Assembly (NCBI GenBank): GCA_003254925.1
Contig: QANZ01036951.1
Coordinates: forward strand, 8,758-72,757
DNA length: 64,000 bases
Source: Chamaecrista fasciculata
Lineage: Eukaryota; Streptophyta; Magnoliopsida; Fabales; Fabaceae
Direction of reading: 5' to 3'
Positions 58,447 to 64,000 of the stretch are shown here, in pieces; within the stretch, counting starts at the first letter, position 1, and the number at the start of each line of letters is the position of its first letter. The position numbers and the translations under genes are program-made. The notes beneath the pieces are model-generated. The model did no database searches and was not told the DNA's origin. It saw nothing but the letters and a program-made list of their open reading frames with translations.

Positions 58447-59344
58447 CTAGAACTTCTGAAAGGGCTTAACTACCCAGAAGTTCGGGTCAATCTCGATCTC
58501 GAACCTCTCAGGCTACAAAGGAAGGGCCAGTAATTTAATCAGTAAAACAAGATATTGAGAAAAACAAACCTATGTAAGAATAGGAGAAATTATAGACTAA
58601 CCATAAGTCCATTGATGGTTGGACTTCCAGATTCTTCTGTCAAAATAAGCATATATAAGAATCAGTAACTCAAGTTCCAGCCAACCACAATGAACAATAG
58701 AAATATAAAGTTGAAAAGGTATTTTATTGAGAGCAGAATTACCCAAGTTTCAATTACCTTTCTTTGGATTGTTAGCAATTTCACACAAACACCTTGGTGA
58801 CAACGATTCGCAGCACTTTTCATCATCGTAATCGTCACAAAAATATTCATCAAGATCACCTTTCGTCCATCTAATTTTAGTTTTTAACTCCATCACCTTA
58901 GAGTAGGCAATGTCAGAAAGGGCTTTCGTATTACTAGTTTGTGGCTTTTTTGGAACTTTTGAGGCAATTCTTTTACTGTCCAGATTTTTGTCCTTGCTAG
59001 GGACAGCTTCTTCTTTCACACTTGCAAGCTTCTTAGACTTAACTTGTTTGCCAGAGATTAATGGACCATCTTGTGCTTTCTTTTCACCTGGCTGATTTAT
59101 TATAGAGGGCTCCCCTGAGTTAGCTGAATCACCAATTGATTTCCTCACACCAGCCCTCCTTGTCTTCTTCTTTCCTTTGAAACTTGCCTCCCCTGAAATA
59201 GTGTTCCAAGAATTAGCCTAGTAAATGATAAACAAAAGCAATTAATCATGAGGGAGGTTTAAAATCTAGAACAGTAGTTACAGTACCATCTATATGGACA
59301 CCAAGGTTCCGATCTTGAGGTAAACGATTAGTACGGGATGTCAT
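58447..59344 (-). CDS. G2: uncharacterised protein, acidic C-terminus
   Basis: I do not recognise a known domain. Four exons join in frame with GT/AG borders: 59287-59344, 58758-59192, 58602-58636 and 58447-58512 (197 residues from the Met at 59344). The frame is open upstream to an acceptor at 59423, so the true start may be further 5'. The N-terminal part is basic and polar (KGKKKTRRAG; KQVKSKKLASVKEE), as in nuclear proteins. The C-terminal half has KIRWTKGDLDEYFCDDYDD, four Cys (CCESLSPRCLC) and the end IEIDPNFWVVKPFQKF. G3 is a close paralogue up to SKVP and then differs. The promoter-proximal exon found for G1 and G3 is not seen for G2, whose upstream part is broken near 59514, so expression is doubtful. 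Confidence 0.6.
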
Positions 59345-59421
59345 ATTCACTTGTTGAACAATTCTTGGGTCGATATGCCTTGGTAAAGAACCAGAAACTT
59401 CACCACATAAATCCCCTAAAT

Positions 59422-59799
59422 GCTAGCAGCATAGTTGAGCAAAAACAATTGCACAAGTTGTTGTAAACAAAAATTTAACCAAATGCACACTATGAATCAA
59501 ACACACAAAAATATTTTAGGATAAGAGACCGGGAAGTTGAGGACGACGATGAGAAGGACTATGTCGACGAAAACGAGGACAGTGTGGAAGGTGACGATGA
59601 AGTGTGGTGGTGATGTTTTAGGATAAGAGAAGGAGGGTTATTAATGGTTTTTAAGGACTTGTTTGTTAAAGATGACAAACATTTTGAATTATTCTATAAT
59701 TAGTTAGAGGTTGGGGTATAATTGACTCAAATATGAAACGTTTGGGGTATAACTGAAAATGACCTCATACGTTTGAGGAACCACCCGTACTTTTGCCAA
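59422..59799. other. Broken 5' flank of G2
   Basis: Homology to the G3 first intron ends near 59512. Then come an 87-bp insert (59529-59615) between 15-bp direct repeats TTTTAGGATAAGAGA and a partial TIR repeat (about 59640-59800, 'ggggtataattgactcaaat'). Confidence 0.5.
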
Positions 59800-60480
59800 T
59801 GATTTATCATGAAATATATTTTTTAAAAAATTATTAACGATCAATGTTTTTATGAGATCTTTATTATTCTTTTATGTAGTTAAATATTAATTAAATCAAT
59901 ATTATTTATACCCTTTTATATAAACTTTAACTTTAAATTATATAAACTTTAACCATCACCATTCTTATTTTATTTCTTTCTTTATTTCTCATTTATTTTC
60001 TCCCTTTATTTTAATTGAATAAAAAACTTGAGGGAAGATGCTAATATCCCATATAAGGAATAAGGGAGCCAGTAAAAACTAAAAACTCCTTGGAGATAAT
60101 TTCTTTTTTGCTTTTGTTTATAGCAGAGATAAGTATTCTTAGGTTTTCTTGCAGTGATATTATAAGCCAAGAACTTGTTCCAAATTTTTTAAGTGCAACA
60201 TCAAAACAAACTAACTCAAAAGAAAGACTCACAAAAATGAAATACCTTTGCAACCAAACTAACTCAAGATTAAGGCTTGGAATCTCAAATACATTCAAGA
60301 GAACAACTTGACATTTTAAAGTCTGAAATCAAGAGAAATAATCTTTAAAACATGACATAGCAAACTCAAAGTTATGAAAGCTTTTTTTATCTAACACGGT
60401 AGAAGCATGGATTTAAACATAGATGGATGAGCACAAGCTTAACAAGTTTTAATCCATTTAGTAAACAAACAGCAACAATC
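59800..60480. repeat. Second copy of the cluster spacer
   Basis: Corresponds to 57240-58240 and lacks the hAT element. Opposing open frames here have no protein similarity. Confidence 0.7.
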
Positions 60481-60584
60481 ATCAATTTTGTTGTTAAATT
60501 GATGATTTACATATTTAAATAACATTATGATATTTAGATTATTGTATCTAACAAATTGGCAAAAGTAATTGTTTTGTTGTTAAA

Positions 60585-60900
60585 TTTTACATCAATTTTT
60601 AATTTCTTTCCTATGTTTTTTTGCCGTCAATTTTGTCTATTAACATGTTACATTTTGATCAATTTTGTTTTTTCTTTTACTTTAGCTAAATATTAATGAT
60701 AAATTCTATGTTAATGATATGTAATGTAAAATTGATTGAAAAAGAAACTCAAATTCTAACTCATTGAAAAACATGATGAAGGTTGTCATTAAGTTATTAA
60801 AAGAAGTTAGTTAAAAGATAAAATTGACAAAAAAAACTAAAATTTTAGAGACGAAATTGAAAGTTAATATAAAGTTTAAGGATAAAAAAGATACTCTTAC
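60585..60900. mobile_element. MITE family B, copy 5
   Basis: Shares 'gatatgtaatgtaaaattga' and 'aaaagataaaattgac' with copy 1, and the arms pair around 'ttacatcaatttttaatttc'. It lies in an insertion that separates the spacer from G3. Confidence 0.65.
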
Positions 60901-61099
60901 CTTAACAAAAAAATTTAATTCGTTTAGGATGACTAACTCTAACTTGTATGCCAAGTAAATAGACAAAACCTAAAAGAAATAATTTTGCATGTTTCAATAT
61001 TTTGGTAGATAATATATATATAAGTGTATTCAACTCACAAAACCTTTTTGCAAGGAAAAAAAGGCAATTTATAATGGTCACTAGCTTGTTAATTTGATT

Positions 61100-61563
61100 A
61101 AGCCGTTTTTAAAATTTAAAATTCAATTGTACCAAACAAAATTAAAATTTAATAAGATTAATTAACTGATAAATCAGTTTTAAGATAATTGTTAAATTAA
61201 ATACTTCAAATAAAAAATTATTTAAATTTTACGGAAAAATCAATCATATGTGTTCTGTTATTAGATTATTACAAATCCTGATATAAATAGTAAAATAATC
61301 AACTTTCTAAATAATTAATTATCACATCCAAACAACCATAATATTTTAAAAATGACATTCTACTTTTTTCCAACTTTCTCAACCACTTCTAATTTTCTAT
61401 TCATATGCAATTTATCAATTTCCTTACCTTATTACCTATTAACCATAATTATTATTACATACTCATTTTAATCATTTCACACTTAATAATCAACAATAAT
61501 CAATTATTACCCAAATACCATGTCAACCAATAATCATATTATAATAAAAAACGAACTGAGCCA
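61100..61563. mobile_element. PIF/Harbinger-like MITE, relative of 20317-21912
   Basis: Read in reverse it starts GGCTCAGTTCGTTTTTTATT and follows the other element closely for about 300 bp ('ggaaattgataaattg', 'gtttggatgtgat'). The left border and target duplication are unclear. It has no cargo. Confidence 0.65.
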
Positions 61564-61856
61564 AGCTTAAGAAGTTTTAATCCATTTAGTAAGCAAACAG
61601 CAACAATCATCACAATAAAAAACATAAATTACCACCACATGAGTGGCTCAAAAGTACATATACCAAACAATTTCTACATCAATATGAAAATCTAAAACTT
61701 AGCAGTTGTGGTGTCTCTATCAACTTGAGATTATAATCAAATTCATCCCATCACAACTTGGAATTGGCAGCAACGTCATTCAAGAGATTTGGAAAGAGAC
61801 CTTAATAGTCATGCAAGCGATTCCAGCGAAAGGTAGCAACCTCCACATCTATCAAG

Positions 61857-62633
61857 TCAATCAGATTCTAGGTCAAATTTCTCGTCCCAGTCTTCCAGGT
61901 CACTCCTCTTAGGCTACAAAGGAAGGGTCAATATTGTAATCAGTAAAACATGATATTGAGATAAACAAGCCTCTGTAAAAGAATACCAGAAATTATAGAC
62001 TAACCTCAAGTTCTTGAAATACAACTAATCAAAAAAAATACATACAAAGATCAGTAACTCAAGTTCCAGCCAACCACAATCGACAATAGAATTATAAAGT
62101 TGAAAAGGTATGCTATGGAGAGCTGATAAAGCTTTCCATAGAATTACCCAAGTCAATTACCTTTAACCTTAGGACGAGGTTCTAAAAAAAATAGATCGAT
62201 GAACTCTGGATAAGCGCGCACAAAGCCTACTCGGCCAAGCCTCCTGATTTCTGAAAGTATTGGAACTTTTGAGGCAGTTCTTTTACTGTCCAGATTTTTG
62301 TCCTTGCTAGGGACAGCTTCTTCTTTCACACTTGCAAGCTTCTTAGACTTAACTTGTTTGCCAGAGATTAATGGACCATCTTGTGCTTTCTTTTCACCTG
62401 GCTGATTTATTATAGAGGGCTCCATTGATTTCCTCACACCAGCCCTCCTTGTCTTCTTTTTTCCTTTGAAACTTGCCTCCCCTGAAATAGTGTTCCAAGA
62501 ATTAGCCTAGTAAATGATAAACAAAAGCAAGTAATCATGAAAGAGGTTTAAAATCTAGAACAGTAGTTACAGTACCATCTATATGGACACCAAGGTTCCG
62601 ATCTTGAGACAAACGACCACTACGGGATGTCAT
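61857..62633 (-). CDS. G3: uncharacterised protein, paralogue of G2
   Basis: I do not recognise a domain. Exons 62576-62633, 62161-62481, 62005-62024 and 61857-61913 join in frame with GT/AG borders (151 residues from the Met at 62633). Upstream, the frame stays open to an acceptor at 62763. The first part equals G2 almost residue for residue (GEKKAQDGPLISGKQ; KEEAVPSKDKNLDSKR). After SKVP it diverges fully: EIRRLGRVGFVRAYPEF and FFLEPRPK, then a 20-nt microexon (VFQELE) and an acidic end EDWDEKFDLESD. The replaced segment uses the same donor (AAAG/gtaattg) as G2. A noncoding first exon at 63421-63640 is shared with G1, so G3 has its promoter side. Confidence 0.6.
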
Positions 62634-62762
62634 ATTCACTTGTTCAACAATTCTTGGGTCGATATCCTTTGGTAAAGAATCAAAAACTTCAGACACAAAA
62701 ATAAGATGTGAAAAGGTTTTAGAGTCAATAAAAGGAAATTCACCACAGAAATTCCCTAAATG

Positions 62763-64000
62763 CTAGCAGCATAGTTGAGCAAAATCAATGGCACAAGTAG
62801 TTGTAAACAAAATTTATGATGCCTTTTCTTTTCTTGTCCATTTGTAAACAAAAATTTAACCAAATGCGCACTATGGATCAAACACACACAATAATGTTTA
62901 TCTAACATCAGTATCATTAAAAGCTCACAAAAACTTCCCTATGATATCAAAATATAATTAACTAGAGAAGTGAAAGCAAATGCTATAGAACAGAGCAAAT
63001 ATCATTCCATTACAAAGAAAACCCATCAAAAATCAACTTGTGACCATGGTGTAAAAACAGAGCAATTTTACAAACCATATAAATGTAATCGTATTTGTTC
63101 TCTTGTGCCCTGTATCAAGAACATAGAACAGAGGAAACAAGCAAGTGATATAAGAACCAAATCGGAGTAAGAAAAGAAATTCCAAAGAAACCCTCCTTGG
63201 ACACCAAATTCACCGATCTCTACCAGCGAAATCATACCCAGGTTTTCAGTCGCAGATTATTATTTTCCCTTCGTCCCTCGAAACTTTAAAACTACAAAAC
63301 CCTAATTTTTTAGAGTCAATTTTCTCATGCGTTTAAACCCTACCCATGCCGTTGGAGAATCGCTCTGTAAAAAGCAAGAACAAGAAAAATAGCGAATATA
63401 GGTAGGCTGAAGAAACTTACTGGAAACTAGTGGCTAGATTTTTTCTCGCCTTGAATTCTCTCTCGCTTCGTATTTGATTCTTGAATGATGATTGTGAATT
63501 TGTGATTTGTGAGAGAGAAAGAGCGAAACAAGTCTCTACGTTATCAAAGATACTGCACCCAAATTTGTTCCAAGAAAATCGGACTCATGATATATTACCA
63601 AAAAGAGAAGATTGTGGAGGATTTGGTATGATTTTGAAATTTGTCTCATTGAATGAAAAACCGAAGTGTTTAAGATTTACGATATAAAATGAGTCAAAGG
63701 GTTTTATATCGTAACCGAATTTGTGATTCGTGAATGTGTTTTCTGGCCAAAGCCAACGTCTCCGACGGTTACTTCATCCTTTTGGGTTCTCACTTCTCAA
63801 TTTTGAATTTTCATCAGGTCTCTTGGGACGTCCAAACGACAGCCAGTATGCAGGTTTGCCATCAAAACGACACTAACATGCAGATTTGGAGACTAATTAA
63901 AATAGAGCAAATGTAAAAGTTTGAGAACTAAAAGTCTAAAACAGAAAAAAAAGTTTATGACCAAAACGAAACCTACTACAATAGTTTGAGGATCAAAATG
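62763..64000 (-). promoter_or_regulatory. G3 first intron, 5' UTR exon and upstream flank
   Basis: 62763-63420 is intron with no exon that I can support; parts match 56690-56930 upstream of G1. The first exon ends at the donor TCCA/gtaagt (63421). Beyond 63700 the window ends in one arm of a 'gaccaaaacgaaac' type repeat. Confidence 0.45.

Overview
The window is nuclear DNA from a flowering plant, most likely a eudicot. It is AT-rich, with short exons, GT/AG introns, tRNA-derived SINEs, L1-type LINEs, Ty1/copia and Ty3/gypsy remains and very many miniature inverted-repeat elements. The host genes belong to plant families: an SRG1-like 2-oxoglutarate dioxygenase, a KRP/ICK cyclin-kinase inhibitor, a PAR1 protein and a cystatin/monellin-like gene. 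I cannot name the species. Seven single N bases (1506, 3721, 4673, 9119, 27123, 30101, 31323) mark contig joins. At three of them the same sequence lies on both sides, so those duplications are assembly artefacts.

Layout. 1-6.9 kb: exon 1 of a minus-strand dioxygenase, shown twice around an N, then layered MITEs, a LINE tail and an LTR fragment. 6.9-12.9 kb: a segment present three times (about 6.93-8.10, 9.50-10.86 and 11.84-12.91 kb), with three exons of a divergent DNA topoisomerase II between the last two copies. 12.9-14.5 kb: an intact four-exon KRP gene on the minus strand with its promoter. 14.6-27.7 kb: no host gene, but well-delimited elements, including a PIF/Harbinger-like element carrying a filament-like plant protein exon and a gypsy solo LTR. 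27.7-35.7 kb: a 2.1-kb solo LTR, a copia gag fragment and a MITE inside a larger Mutator-like element. 35.8-38.0 kb: an intact three-exon PAR1 gene on the minus strand, with a repeat in each intron. 38.4-44.6 kb: SINEs, a 1.2-kb hairpin element and a three-copy minisatellite. 44.9-51.6 kb: a broken Tat-type gypsy element interrupted by a 2.1-kb solo LTR. 52-64 kb: a minus-strand cluster with one cystatin-like gene (G1, carrying a frame conflict) and two related genes of unknown function (G2, G3). G2 and G3 share their N-terminal half but have different C-termini.

The host genes share no obvious pathway; what links them is repeat-driven rearrangement. The KRP 3' flank was duplicated together with a foreign gene fragment, the 54-64 kb cluster grew by tandem duplication, and MITEs sit in introns and flanks throughout. 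Target-site duplications (9 bp for Mutator-like, 8 bp for hAT-like, TAA for PIF-like, 5 bp for LTRs) fix the ends of more than a dozen elements to the base. I found no CRISPR array, rRNA gene or canonical tRNA gene, and nothing bacterial.
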